Shown piece by piece: positions 18,709 through 28,081 of a stretch of DNA of 64,000 bases; positions within the stretch are counted from its first letter, which is position 1; every line of letters starts with the position of its first letter. This DNA comes from Acidobacteriaceae bacterium KBS 146 (GTDB lineage: Bacteria > Acidobacteriota > Terriglobia > Terriglobales > Acidobacteriaceae), in NCBI GenBank assembly GCA_000688615.1, contig JHVA01000001.1, positions 372,001 to 436,000 on the forward strand, written 5' to 3'. The position numbers and the translations under genes are program-made. Under the pieces are notes generated by a model, which saw only the letters and a program-made list of their open reading frames with translations, ran no database searches and was not told where the DNA came from.

Positions 18709-20931
18709 CTATCGCACCACAGCCTTTACGGCTGCCATATTGTCGTAGCGGTCGTACACTCTCACCGCGATCACATGCTCCTTCGCATCGGTTACCGGTG
18801 TGCTCGATTTCGGAATCTCCGCCGTAAAGTCATAGTGCTCAGCAAGAGAATCCGAGACCTGTCCAACCGGCTCCAAGTACTGCCATGGTCCTGCATCGAC
18901 GGAGTACTCTGCATGAGCGATCGGAGAAGTCGCATCCCGCGCATCAAGCGTCGCATGAATCTTCGCTACGCCATCGCGACTTGCGGACGCAAGCGCAGCT
19001 ATCAGGGCTCCAGGAACCGGAGGCGTTGTGTCCACCACAAAGACCGAACTCATCCGTTCTCCTGTCAGCGTCTCGGAGTCGGTGTGTACGGGAGCATCAC
19101 TTGCGACCACCCGCAGTTCATAGCTGCCATCCGGCAGCAGGGAAGAGTCGAAGCTATAGAACCGGTCTGTGATCTTGTCCTTCAGCAACCGCCAATTCGT
19201 CTCGCCCACACCGCGATACCACACGGCAAACATCAGATCGTCTCCGTTGTCATCGTGTGCTTGCCAGCGAGCCGTGACCGATCCCTTATCTTTCTGCGCT
19301 GTAAGGGGAGCCGTGCTCGCGTCCGGCTGAAAACTCAAGGTGGGCGATGCTCCCGCGGGCTGAGGAAACGCAACCTGCACGGTCGTCGGTGCCGGCACGC
19401 CCCCGCCAGCCGCCATCTTCGCACCAGGCTGCACCACAATCTCATCGACCATCGGAGCAACGTTGCGCGGAAGATAGTTCAAACCGACCGCATCAATTCC
19501 CGCTGGCGAACCCGGATGCAGAACGGCCTTCCACTGCGCGAACCGCCCCGCCGGGACCGTCACTGCGCCATCAGGGCCGACGCGCGACCACTCGCTCCAG
19601 CCCATCAATGGACTTCCAACATTTCCGCTCCGCAACCAAAGCTCATACCCTTGGGAGCTCCCTTCCGCACGCGCCTCCACTCGGCCCCATCGCGAGTATC
19701 CCTGCCCATCGAACACCTCACTCGTATACACCGGCTCCTTCGCTGGTGCATCCGTCAGCAGAAACAGCTTGCCGCTGTTGCTCGTCGCTACCAGAACGCC
19801 ATCTTTGGCCGCCGCAAACGCCATTCCCTGTGCCGCTTCAAGATGGGCAATATCCGTGAACCGCCCCGGCATGTTTATGTCGATGCGATACACTCGCCCG
19901 CGATTTCCCGTGGCCGCCAGCAGCGCTCCATTCCGAACGGCAAGCGCGTACACCACATCTTCTTTCAGCGCCACGATGCGCGCTGGGGTGCCATCTTTGG
20001 CGATCCGAAAGATCTCGCTTCCATCGGGAACCAGAGAGTTCGACCCCGCTGCCGTCGAAGATCCCGGCTGCGCAAACGTCACCGTGACCCCCACATTCCC
20101 CGTCACCGGCAACGGAGGAAGCGGCATCGATCCGCGCGCACCCACTCCCGCCGCATAGACATTTCCGGCCTCGTCCATCGCCAGCGATGTAATCTCTCTC
20201 CTCGGCGCTGCGTAGGCGGCAAAAGGTTTCGCTCCAGCAGTCTTGGTATCGATCCGGTAGATGACCCCGGCGCCATCCGACCCCGCCCAAAGCATCCCAT
20301 CCGAAGCCATCAGAAGGCATCGGATATGCTGATCCGCAGTCTTGAACAGAACTTCGGCCTTACCTCCGCTCGCCGGTATCCGATACACCACAGCAGGCGC
20401 TCCGGCGGCAACATAGACATCCCCATTGCCGCCCGTCACGATGTCCCAAAGATACTTTGGCTTTTCCTCTGTGCTGGAAGGATCGAAGACGACTGTCTCT
20501 GTTCCGCCGTTCGCAGGAATCCGATAGACCTTCCCGCTCGGTGAAGTTACAGCCAGTACACTCCCATCCCGCGCTACCGTAAGCGCCTGCACTGCAAGCT
20601 CCTTGGTGTCGAGCACCTTCACCGCTTTGCCATCTCCGCCGACACGCATCACCATCCCGGAGCCGCTTGCCGTTCCCCCCAGGCCGAGATAACCGTTTCC
20701 TGCACGATCGCTTGCCAGCGACCAGACATAGCTCTTGCCCGTGTCATAGAGCAAAGACTTTCCCGGACCGGCTTCTAATCGTCCGTCGCTTCGGATCCCG
20801 ACGCCGTCAGCAGAGCCGCGCTCCATCGTGTCGTACCGGTCCACGGTCCAAAGCTTCGTTCCCTGTGCCCATCCCGCACTCGTCAGCAGCACTGGAGCAA
20901 GGCATACCGTCAACAAATACCGTCGCATCAT
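18709..20931 (-). CDS. Secreted beta-propeller protein with C-terminal Ig-like domains
   Basis: 740 residues with a Sec signal peptide (RRYLLTVCLAPVLLTSAGWAQG). Residues about 60-400 hold repeated blades of the form GxVYRIPxxGG or VYRID with about 40-50 residue spacing, as in NHL/SMP-30-like propellers. Residues about 400-740 look like fibronectin/Ig-like modules (FVVDTTPPVPG, YSVDAGPWQYLEPV). No catalytic motif is seen. It is probably periplasmic or surface, perhaps binding carbohydrate or protein. It stands alone between two terminator-like regions. The enormous opposite-strand frames here are shadows. Confidence 0.75.
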   Translation of the reverse strand: MMRRYLLTVCLAPVLLTSAGWAQGTKLWTVDRYDTMERGSADGVGIRSDGRLEAGPGKSLLYDTGKSYVWSLASDRAGNGYLGLGGTASGSGMVMRVGGDGKAVKVLDTKELAVQALTVARDGSVLAVTSPSGKVYRIPANGGTETVVFDPSSTEEKPKYLWDIVTGGNGDVYVAAGAPAVVYRIPASGGKAEVLFKTADQHIRCLLMASDGMLWAGSDGAGVIYRIDTKTAGAKPFAAYAAPRREITSLAMDEAGNVYAAGVGARGSMPLPPLPVTGNVGVTVTFAQPGSSTAAGSNSLVPDGSEIFRIAKDGTPARIVALKEDVVYALAVRNGALLAATGNRGRVYRIDINMPGRFTDIAHLEAAQGMAFAAAKDGVLVATSNSGKLFLLTDAPAKEPVYTSEVFDGQGYSRWGRVEARAEGSSQGYELWLRSGNVGSPLMGWSEWSRVGPDGAVTVPAGRFAQWKAVLHPGSPAGIDAVGLNYLPRNVAPMVDEIVVQPGAKMAAGGGVPAPTTVQVAFPQPAGASPTLSFQPDASTAPLTAQKDKGSVTARWQAHDDNGDDLMFAVWYRGVGETNWRLLKDKITDRFYSFDSSLLPDGSYELRVVASDAPVHTDSETLTGERMSSVFVVDTTPPVPGALIAALASASRDGVAKIHATLDARDATSPIAHAEYSVDAGPWQYLEPVGQVSDSLAEHYDFTAEIPKSSTPVTDAKEHVIAVRVYDRYDNMAAVKAVVR

Positions 20932-20964
20932 CGTGACCTGAGTCTAAAGCACCGGAACGCAATC

Positions 20965-20988
20965 AGGCGGAGACCTCAGTCTCCGCCT
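20965..20988 (-). terminator. Hairpin downstream of the alcohol dehydrogenase gene
   Basis: A perfect 10-bp stem AGGCGGAGAC/GTCTCCGCCT with a CTCA loop lies 29 bases after the dehydrogenase stop. The minus-strand U-tract is poor. A run of seven T lies at 21003-21009 on the plus strand. Confidence 0.6.
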
Positions 20989-21016
20989 GTTCCAACTCCA
21001 GCTTTTTTTGCAGTCG

Positions 21017-22024
21017 TTAGGTCGCCAGGACTGCCCTATACCGGATCTGATTTTTCTTCACTCGAGACACCGCTTCGCTGGCCTTGGCCATCGCAAACTT
21101 CTCGATGATCGCCTTGACTTCGTGGCGTGCGGCAACGTCCAGCATCTCATGCAGATCTCTCGGACTTCCCGTGGAAGAGCCACAGACCGCACGCTGCCCC
21201 CCGATCAACGGAGGAGCCTGTAGCTGCAGCGGCGATGCTGGAGCCCCCACCAGGCACAGCATCCCATTCGGCCGCAGCGCACTAATATAAGCCGACCAAT
21301 CCTGATCAGCGTTGATGGTCGAGAGCAACAAATCGAACGATCCCGCAACCTTCTTCAGCGCTCCCGTATCCCGAGTATTGACGAAGTTGTGCGCGCCCAG
21401 CTCTCGCGCCTCGCTCTCTTTGTCCTTTGAGGTAGAAAATGCGGTCACCTCAGCTCCGAAGACTCGCGCGAACTGGATTCCGATATGTCCCAATCCTCCA
21501 ATGCCGATGACGCCGACACGGGAAGAAGGATTCACTCCATGTTTGCGCAGGGGAGAGTAAACCGTAATTCCTGCGCAGAGCAGGGGCGCCGCGTTCTCGC
21601 TCTCAAGAGCCTTGGGCAAGGGAATCGCAAACCGTGAGTTGACTCGGACCTTGTCGGCGAATCCGCCGTTCCGGCCCACGCAGGTCGGTTGAGCCTGCGC
21701 GCAGAGGTGCTCCTCACCTTTTCTGCACCACTCACACATTCCGCAGCTGTCGGCTTGCCAGCCCACACCCACGCGTTGTCCGGCAGCAAGACTCCGAACA
21801 TGTTCGCCAATTGCGACGATGGTGCCTACAATCTCGTGTCCTGGAATGAACGGATACTTGCTGATTCCCCAATCGTTATCGATTAGATGAATATCACTCC
21901 GGCAGACTCCGCAGTGTGAGACCTTGATCTCGACTTCATAGGGCTTGAGTTCACCCGGGTCGAACTTGTAAGGCAGCAACTGTGCACCGGCCGCGTGCAC
22001 AGCCAGGCCATGAATCTCACTCAT
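21017..22024 (-). CDS. Zinc-dependent alcohol dehydrogenase, cinnamyl-alcohol-dehydrogenase type
   Basis: 335 residues. The catalytic zinc site is CGVCRSD and GHE; the structural zinc site is CGMCEWCRKGEEHLC. The Rossmann motif is GIGGLGHIG, followed by FSTSKDKESEA, where Ser/Thr-Lys suggests NADP(H). This subfamily reduces aldehydes such as cinnamaldehydes and medium-chain aldehydes. I start at ATG 22024 (MSEIHGL), since the family begins there; an in-frame upstream start at 22057 adds 11 residues with no similarity. Confidence 0.92.
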   Translation of the reverse strand: MSEIHGLAVHAAGAQLLPYKFDPGELKPYEVEIKVSHCGVCRSDIHLIDNDWGISKYPFIPGHEIVGTIVAIGEHVRSLAAGQRVGVGWQADSCGMCEWCRKGEEHLCAQAQPTCVGRNGGFADKVRVNSRFAIPLPKALESENAAPLLCAGITVYSPLRKHGVNPSSRVGVIGIGGLGHIGIQFARVFGAEVTAFSTSKDKESEARELGAHNFVNTRDTGALKKVAGSFDLLLSTINADQDWSAYISALRPNGMLCLVGAPASPLQLQAPPLIGGQRAVCGSSTGSPRDLHEMLDVAARHEVKAIIEKFAMAKASEAVSRVKKNQIRYRAVLAT

Positions 22025-22159
22025 CTCGAATAGGTGTCCTTTTCGCGCCTCATTCACACCGGCGTCTTGGCTTTGATGCTACATCATGGCTTTGAGGGAA
22101 AAGATAGCGCCCCTTACCCCATTTGGGTGAGGGACGGACACTTACACAGTGCTTCATTC

Positions 22160-24040
22160 TTAACGAATTATCAGATTCAAAACCTGCGAACCGCTTACTG
22201 CATAGCCTGCTTCTGCAGAGCCCACCTCGACCACGCTCTCGCCGCTCAGGCTCAGCTTCTGGGAATCTTTCAACGGGCCAAACACGTTAGCCATCGACAA
22301 AGGAACGCCTGGAAGCGTCTCGCCCTCCAGGACCGCCTGCGCCTCCCGACTGAGTAACGTTACGTAAACCTTATCGTTTGAATGCAATCGATTCATCTGA
22401 TCGATCGCATCGGCCAGTCCTTCGGCGCGGCGCGACGACGAGCCTGGTCCCAGCAACCGGTCCACGGTCGCTCCGTCGCTGATCAGGACACGGACCTGGC
22501 CGGGCGCCACATCCGCAGGAAGCTTGACCTTCAAATGCACTACCCGGGAGTCGGATTGATACGGCCGCAGTGTGACCTCAGCATCAACGGTGTCTCCGGC
22601 GTTCGCTTCCAGAACTCCCAGTCGCGCCGATTCCAACGAGGCAGCGCGGCGCTCCGGAACTCCCTCTACTTTAAGCTTCAGCTCCGTCACCACGGGTTGA
22701 TCCTGAGGGTTTCCGTAGACCCGGCTGAAACGATCGTTCACAAACAATGCCGCGTTGATCGCTGCCGGATTCAGTTCGTTCTGGGTGACGATGCCCGACA
22801 ACTTTACCTGCGGGAGCCCCTGGACCCCAATCTCTCCACTCACGCGGTAGCTCATCTCGGCAGCCGCAGCGTTCGTTCCCTGCAGGCTCTGGTAGACCGA
22901 AACCAGCATCGCGGAAGGAGTGAGCTGGCGGTTATCCAGCACCTCAAAGTGGAAGGTCTTGTCCTTCATCACGGTCGCGCCTGGAATGGCTGGCGGAACA
23001 ACCTCCACCGTCACGGGAATCATCCGCGCCTTGTTCCCAAAACGGCCCATGATCGCCGAAGCACGATCCTCAGTGAAGGCTCCTACAGTCTCCGTGGTGT
23101 TGACAATCTTGAACGCGTTCAGGGGGGAGGGAAGCGTCGTCACCACTGCAGCCTTCGTCATCGGCATATCGACTGGGCCATACTGCGTGATTGGGTGCCC
23201 GCAAGCCAGCAGACGGGTGGGGTCAACATACGTTACCGTGCAGGTCCCGGCGATCGAAAGATCTCCCCGAACCAGAATCGCGCTTACGGCCGAACCTGGG
23301 ACCAGAGGCTCAGGCTGGACCGCACTGGCATCGGAACTCCCGAGACCGGCTACAGGAGTCATCCCCATCGCCCGGAACCGGTCTCCGAACCGGTCCACGG
23401 CCTCCTGGCTGAAGCCGCTGAAGACCAGCGGCGTCTCCATCGCCTGCATCGCGACGCCCGTGCCTGCATTGGCCGCCGGTAAACTGATCGCTTCGGAGCC
23501 GCCGGCTCGTTGGCTCTGGGCGGTCGCCGGACGTACGGAGTCGTCCCTTACCTCCAGCATCTGCTCGATCGGCGTAATTCCCGCGATGGGCTCCTTGCTG
23601 AACTGTCCGATCCGATAGCTCAAGGCACCCACAAGTTTGCCGTCGATATAGACCGGGCTTCCGCTCATTCCCGCCACTACACCGGTAAACTCGGGCTTGC
23701 TTCCGTAAAGCCGGGCAAGAATCATGTCACGGCCCGGTCCCAGCGAGTCCTTCAGGACTCCCAGGATCTCTATCTGCATCGGCTCCGGATTGACCCCTTC
23801 AAAGACCGTGTAGGCGACGCCCTTCATACCGCGCTTCAACTGGGACAGAGGGAAGATCTTAGCCTCAGCGGTCCCACCCATCGCCGCCGCAGCGGTTGGA
23901 GGCAGAGAGGCTGCCGCTGCACTCGCCGTGCCCGCTGTCGCATTGACCGCCTGTCCCCGGCCCACAGCGGCGTGGACTCCCGCCCCGGCCGTGACCATCA
24001 GGCCCAGCACCAGCCCTCGCGTCTTTCGTCTGTTTCTCAC
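22160..24040 (-). CDS. Secreted SpoIVB-like peptidase S55 domain protein
   Basis: About 626 residues from GTG 24040, which gives a clean leader (RNRRKTRGLVLGLMVTAGAG). The open frame continues to a GTG at 24145, so the start is uncertain. The domain opens with LKRGMKGVAYTVFEG and ILGVLKDSLGPGRDMI, then GMSGSPVYIDGKLVGA, which carries the presumed catalytic serine of S55 peptidases. A GHPI motif (LLACGHPITQYGP) later may supply the histidine. The C-terminal half looks like beta-rich domains. Target proteins are unknown. It is divergent from the VWFA-related gene. Confidence 0.8.
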   Translation of the reverse strand: MRNRRKTRGLVLGLMVTAGAGVHAAVGRGQAVNATAGTASAAAASLPPTAAAAMGGTAEAKIFPLSQLKRGMKGVAYTVFEGVNPEPMQIEILGVLKDSLGPGRDMILARLYGSKPEFTGVVAGMSGSPVYIDGKLVGALSYRIGQFSKEPIAGITPIEQMLEVRDDSVRPATAQSQRAGGSEAISLPAANAGTGVAMQAMETPLVFSGFSQEAVDRFGDRFRAMGMTPVAGLGSSDASAVQPEPLVPGSAVSAILVRGDLSIAGTCTVTYVDPTRLLACGHPITQYGPVDMPMTKAAVVTTLPSPLNAFKIVNTTETVGAFTEDRASAIMGRFGNKARMIPVTVEVVPPAIPGATVMKDKTFHFEVLDNRQLTPSAMLVSVYQSLQGTNAAAAEMSYRVSGEIGVQGLPQVKLSGIVTQNELNPAAINAALFVNDRFSRVYGNPQDQPVVTELKLKVEGVPERRAASLESARLGVLEANAGDTVDAEVTLRPYQSDSRVVHLKVKLPADVAPGQVRVLISDGATVDRLLGPGSSSRRAEGLADAIDQMNRLHSNDKVYVTLLSREAQAVLEGETLPGVPLSMANVFGPLKDSQKLSLSGESVVEVGSAEAGYAVSGSQVLNLIIR

Positions 24041-24206
24041 GTCTACAAGACTAGAGCCTTCGCCTATGCCAGCACCAGTGAAAGCGTCCGCTCCCGTCCG
24101 TTCTCCTCGGAAGATCGCAGGATCTTGAACATTGGACGCCCCCACTGGCCAAAGGCTGTACCGAACCGGCTTGCTTTATCGTCCAACGGACGGAGTAAAG
24201 TTGCAG

Positions 24207-25394
24207 ATGATGACCTCTAACTTGCGAATTCGTCATGCGGTTCCTGTCCTTCTTGTGTTTCTCGGCCTAAGCCTCTCCACTCTCTCCACTGTTGCTGGAT
24301 TCTCTCAGTCGTCCCCGCAGCAGGCCCCGCCGCCGCAACAGCCCGCCGACGACTCGGCAGGCCCTCAGACCGACTCCGGCCCGATCGTCATCAAGAAAAA
24401 GAAGGAAGAAGAGGCGCCCCCTCCCGCTCCTGTGGCTCCGCCGGAGCCCAAGGTCAAAAACCCCAACAACGAGACCTACTCCCTGCGAGTCGATGTCCCG
24501 ATCGTCAATCTCGACGTCAACGTCATCCTCGACAAGACGCACCAGTTCGTCCCCGGCCTTAAGGCGGGAAACTTCCTCGTTCTGGAAGATGGCGTCCCTC
24601 AGAGCATTACCAGCGTTCGCATGGCTCAGACTCCGATTACGGCCGTCATGCTGCTGGAATTTGCGGCCAATAGCTACTACTTCATCCGCGACATGCAGAA
24701 CGCTTCTTTCAGCTTCTTCAACACGCTTCGGCCGGATGACTATGTAGCCGTCGTTACCTACGATCTCCGCACCCACATCCTCACAGACTTCACCAATAAC
24801 AAGCAGATCGTTGGCAACGCTCTTTCCTCGCTGATCATCCCGGGCTTCTCCGACACCAATCTCTTCGATGCCCTATACGAGACGCTCGATCGGACCAGCC
24901 GCATCGAAGGCCGCAAGTACATCATCCTCATCGGTACCGGTCGCGACACCTTTTCCAAGCTGACCCTCGACAAGATGCTTGCCAAGATCAAGGCAACACA
25001 GAATGTGACCATCTTCACCATCGGAACCGGAGCCCTGGTTCGTGAGCTGGCCGATGCCCGGGGAGGCATGGGACCGATCACTCGCATGGATTATCTTCAG
25101 GCCGATAACCAGCTGAAGACCTTTGCTCGAATGACCGGCGGCCTCAGCTTCAATCCCATGTTCGAAGGCGCGCTTCCGGACATCTTCTCGCAGATCAACG
25201 ATTCCATCCGAAACCAATACGTTCTGACCTATCGGCCGACCAACACCAAAAACGATGGCTCCTACCGTCACATCGAGGTCAAGCTGGTCGACAACGAAGG
25301 GCACCCTCTCCAGATGCAGGACGAAAAACACAAGCCCCTCAAGTACTCCGTCATCGCTCGGGATGGTTATCGCGCTAAAAACGAGGTGGAGTAG
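24207..25394 (+). CDS. Secreted VWFA-related protein (acidobacterial type)
   Basis: 395 residues. A signal peptide (VPVLLVFLGLSLSTLSTVAG) is followed by a proline-rich spacer with a Lys/Glu run (about 30-80), then a von Willebrand A-like domain with VDVPIVNLDVNVILD and LKAGNFLVLEDG, typical of the acidobacterial VWFA-related family. The MIDAS strand reads AVMLLEFAANS, so the canonical DxSxS metal site is not conserved. The C-terminal TYRPTNTKNDGSYRHIEV also matches the family. Two adjacent ATGs (24207 and 24210) are possible starts. Probably periplasmic or surface protein-protein interaction; function unknown. Confidence 0.88.
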   Translation: MMTSNLRIRHAVPVLLVFLGLSLSTLSTVAGFSQSSPQQAPPPQQPADDSAGPQTDSGPIVIKKKKEEEAPPPAPVAPPEPKVKNPNNETYSLRVDVPIVNLDVNVILDKTHQFVPGLKAGNFLVLEDGVPQSITSVRMAQTPITAVMLLEFAANSYYFIRDMQNASFSFFNTLRPDDYVAVVTYDLRTHILTDFTNNKQIVGNALSSLIIPGFSDTNLFDALYETLDRTSRIEGRKYIILIGTGRDTFSKLTLDKMLAKIKATQNVTIFTIGTGALVRELADARGGMGPITRMDYLQADNQLKTFARMTGGLSFNPMFEGALPDIFSQINDSIRNQYVLTYRPTNTKNDGSYRHIEVKLVDNEGHPLQMQDEKHKPLKYSVIARDGYRAKNEVE

Positions 25395-25498
25395 CTGTCA
25401 AGGACAGCCGCGATCATGTCGCTCATAACAAAAGGATTAGAAGCTGAGAGAACTGCCGAATCATAATCCCGCAAACGATATAATCAGTAGGTGAAGGA

Positions 25499-25529
25499 AA
25501 AAAGGCCCACCGATGGTGTGGGCCTTTTC
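25499..25529. terminator. Bidirectional terminator
   Basis: AAAAAAGGCCCAC ... GTGGGCCTTTTC forms a strong stem with A-rich and T-rich flanks. It ends the VWFA-related gene on plus and can also stop minus-strand transcription from the DinB-like gene. Confidence 0.88.
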
Positions 25530-25647
25530 TGCGCTATATAAAAGAAAATAGAGGATTTATTGCTAAGTCTAGCGTTTTCAAGACTTTAACGTCTAAGTCC
25601 GGACCTAAGTCTCATGAATGGAAGACTTTGCGCAAAAGTGTAGGGGG

Positions 25648-26142
25648 CTACCGCGGTCTCGGCATGGTCAGATCCAGATCTGTCCCGCACATCTGTTTGG
25701 TGAGCAGGATGATCTGTCCCGTGTGTTGTTGCACGTGGCCGACAACCTGATAGATCGCTTCCAGAATGGAGACATCCCGTCCTTGGGGGGTCGTTCTTTC
25801 GGTCAATCTCTGTGGCGGGACCGACTCGATGACAGCGCGGGCTTCGGCGACGGTTTCCTCGAACAGCCGCATCAGGTCCTTCGCACTCATGTTGCCGTCT
25901 GCGCTGAACTCTCTATCCCGGACCCGAACGTCGGCAACTCCTCCGACGCCGTGCATGATCCACTGCCGCATATTGCCACACAGATGCAGGATCAGATTTC
26001 CGACTGCGTTTTCGTGGTCGCCATGCCGCTCCCATGCCTGTACATCGGAAAGACGGCTCATGCATGTTCTGAGGAAGGTCGTCATCTGCTCGAGCTTGCC
26101 GCTCGATGTGGATAGAAACAAAGCTCCGATCTCGTTGTCCAT
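25648..26142 (-). CDS. DinB-like superfamily protein
   Basis: 164 residues of helical bundle type. Histidines in NLILHLCGNMRQW and in QVVGHVQQHTGQI occupy the positions of the DinB/YfiT metal-binding triad. Members include metal-dependent thiol transferases (bacillithiol, mycothiol) and many of unknown role. No thiol biosynthesis gene is adjacent. The gene is a single unit, divergent from tRNA-Gln. Confidence 0.85.
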   Translation of the reverse strand: MDNEIGALFLSTSSGKLEQMTTFLRTCMSRLSDVQAWERHGDHENAVGNLILHLCGNMRQWIMHGVGGVADVRVRDREFSADGNMSAKDLMRLFEETVAEARAVIESVPPQRLTERTTPQGRDVSILEAIYQVVGHVQQHTGQIILLTKQMCGTDLDLTMPRPR

Positions 26143-26166
26143 GCACGCATTGTAGATGGCAATCGT

Positions 26167-26195
26167 TTGACCGAATCGCTCTGAATCCGTACACT
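26167..26195 (+). promoter_or_regulatory. Candidate sigma-70 promoter for tRNA-Gln
   Basis: TTGACC at 26167-26172 and TACACT at 26190-26195 with a 17-base spacer. Predicted start near 26202, some 67 bases before the tRNA, leaving a 5' leader for RNase P. Confidence 0.6.
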
Positions 26196-26268
26196 CGAAA
26201 GAGTCAGGACGTCAGCTTGAGAGTTTCAGTGCAAACCACTGAAAACCCAGCGGCTCCAGTCAGTCTGT

Positions 26269-26342
26269 TGCCTCCTCGTTCAATGGTAGGACAGTCGGCT
26301 CTGAACCGATCAATCGGGGTTCGAATCCCTGGGAGGCAACCA
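26269..26342 (+). tRNA. tRNA-Gln (anticodon CTG), CCA encoded
   Basis: A full cloverleaf is visible: acceptor TGCCTCC/GGAGGCA, anticodon stem GTCGG/CCGAT around the loop CTCTGAA (anticodon CTG), T arm CGGGG-TTCGAAT-CCCTG, discriminator A and encoded CCA. The first base pair T-A is characteristic of bacterial glutamine tRNAs. No integrase or duplicated 3' end is seen nearby. Confidence 0.95.
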
Positions 26343-26509
26343 ACAAATTTTTACAGTGCGGAAATCATCCGGGGTTGCGCTCCTGTCATTCGGCCGCGCT
26401 ATGTGTGTTGGACTGCATGCGCTGTTTTCGGTGTGATACTTGGCAGCTTATCCGGCTGCAGCTCCATCGCGAGCATTGGGACCCGCCTCAAGTAGATTCT
26501 CAACTCTAC

Positions 26510-28081
26510 TTAAGGTCGAATCGTAATTGAACGTAAGTAGTCAAAGGTCCCCGACCCCTCGGGCTTCACGCCTTCAATTCTCTTCGAGTGAACAACCTCG
26601 TTGTTCGGATACCACAGCGGAATTCCGGGCATATCGACGGCGAGTATCTTCTGAACCTCGACATAATCCTCCCGCCGCTTGGCCTGGTCTGTCTCACCGG
26701 CTGCCGCCTGAAGCAGAGCATCGACCTTCGGATTGGAGTAGCGGCCTCGATTGGCTCCTTTTGGAGGGAACGCGTTCGATCCATAGGTGTAGCGGAAGAT
26801 GTCCGGATCCTCATTGGATCCGATCCATCGCAGCGCATACATCTGGAACGCTCCTCGAGTCACGTCTGCGTAGAACGTTCCAAACTCTGCTGCTCGCAGA
26901 TCGAGCTGGATTCCTGCAGCTCTTAGTTGCTGCTGCAGCACCGCCGCCATTAGCCGCGTCGTCTCATCGGTGGAGGTCTTCAACGTGATGTGCAGGCGAA
27001 TGCCGCCCGGTCCTGGGGGAAATCCAGCTTCGTCCAGAAGTTTTTTTGCGCGATTTACATCATGAGGATACTGCGCAAGCTCTTCCGGTGCAGCGGCTGC
27101 CCAGTGGCCTGCTGGAAGCAAGGTGTCGGCCAGTTTTGCCTGTCCTCGCCAGATGGCATCGACGATGGCCTGTCGGTCTGTGGCGTATGCGATTGCCTGC
27201 CGTACACGCCGATCGCGCAACATCGGGTCATGGACGTTGAAGTTCGTGTAAATGACCACAGAGCTCGAAGCAGATTCGATCCCGAGATTAGGCGCCTGTT
27301 CGAGCGTGTGGAGCATATCGAAGGTCAGCACATTGCTGGCAAGGTCCGCCGATCCTTTACGAAGCTCGAGCGCGCTGGTGATTGCATCGGGAACCACCGT
27401 GAACCGGATCCCATCGACCTTGGGAGCACCGGCCCAGTAGTCTGGATTGCGTGCGACGATCACTTCTTTATCCTGGACGGCGCTGACAAATTTGAAAGGT
27501 CCTGACCCGATCGGATGCAGGCCGAAGTCGCGGCCTGATCCTCGCGGAACGACTCCAAACAGGCCATCGCTCATATTGAAAAGCAGCCCGGCATCAGGGT
27601 GCTTCAGTCGCAGAATCAGAGTCAGTCTGTCTGGGACCTCGACATGGTCCACCGCGGCAAAAGCACCACCCTTCGATGTAATCAATGTTCCATCGATCAT
27701 GCTGCGAATCGTCCATGCGACATCTTCCGCCTCGAGCGGCCGTCCGTTGTGGAATCGCACGCCGTCGCGGAGATGAATGACGAGTGTCAAAGCATCGAGT
27801 TGCTCCCAGCGCGTGGCGAGCCAGGGTTGCAGATTGTAGTGCTGGTCTTTCTTTACCAGCGCGTCAAAGATGATCCCGCCGACGCGTTCCGATTGGGCAT
27901 CCGTTCCCTGGCGCAGATCGAGATTGTTCGGGCTACTCTCGATGATCATCACAACTGTTCGAGGGTTGGTTGTTGTCCGATGACACCCGACGAGAAAAAG
28001 AAGGAAGATTAGAGAAGCCAGCACCACAGATTGTCGTGAGAGACGGGCCAACTTTGGAACACAGGCACGTAGGTGCTTCAT
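26510..28081 (-). CDS. ABC transporter substrate-binding lipoprotein, family 5 (oligopeptide/DppA type)
   Basis: 523 residues. The signal peptide ends in a lipobox (LLFLVGC), so it is lipid-anchored. Family features include DLRQGTDAQSERVGGIIFDAL near the N-terminus, DGVRFHNGRPLEAEDVAWTI and the VRQAIAYATDRQAIVDAI segment. It should capture peptides or similar solutes for an ABC importer. Start ATG 28081 overlaps the TGA of anmK (ATGA), so it is coupled to that gene. No permease or ATPase is encoded nearby. The link to anmK suggests a cell-wall-derived ligand, which is inference. Confidence 0.92.
   Translation of the reverse strand: MKHLRACVPKLARLSRQSVVLASLIFLLFLVGCHRTTTNPRTVVMIIESSPNNLDLRQGTDAQSERVGGIIFDALVKKDQHYNLQPWLATRWEQLDALTLVIHLRDGVRFHNGRPLEAEDVAWTIRSMIDGTLITSKGGAFAAVDHVEVPDRLTLILRLKHPDAGLLFNMSDGLFGVVPRGSGRDFGLHPIGSGPFKFVSAVQDKEVIVARNPDYWAGAPKVDGIRFTVVPDAITSALELRKGSADLASNVLTFDMLHTLEQAPNLGIESASSSVVIYTNFNVHDPMLRDRRVRQAIAYATDRQAIVDAIWRGQAKLADTLLPAGHWAAAAPEELAQYPHDVNRAKKLLDEAGFPPGPGGIRLHITLKTSTDETTRLMAAVLQQQLRAAGIQLDLRAAEFGTFYADVTRGAFQMYALRWIGSNEDPDIFRYTYGSNAFPPKGANRGRYSNPKVDALLQAAAGETDQAKRREDYVEVQKILAVDMPGIPLWYPNNEVVHSKRIEGVKPEGSGTFDYLRSITIRP

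Noticed and set aside
18652..20544. A 630-codon open frame on plus opposite the propeller gene
   Set aside because: It is entirely antisense, rich in Arg/His/Ser with no domain, and the minus-strand product has a signal peptide and blade repeats. It is a GC-driven shadow.
22382..23482. A 366-codon plus-strand frame opposite the S55 gene
   Set aside because: Composition is typical of a shadow frame and it lacks a ribosome binding site or motif.
26200..26500. Integrated element at tRNA-Gln
   Set aside because: No integrase and no second copy of the tRNA 3' end are seen; flanking genes are ordinary.
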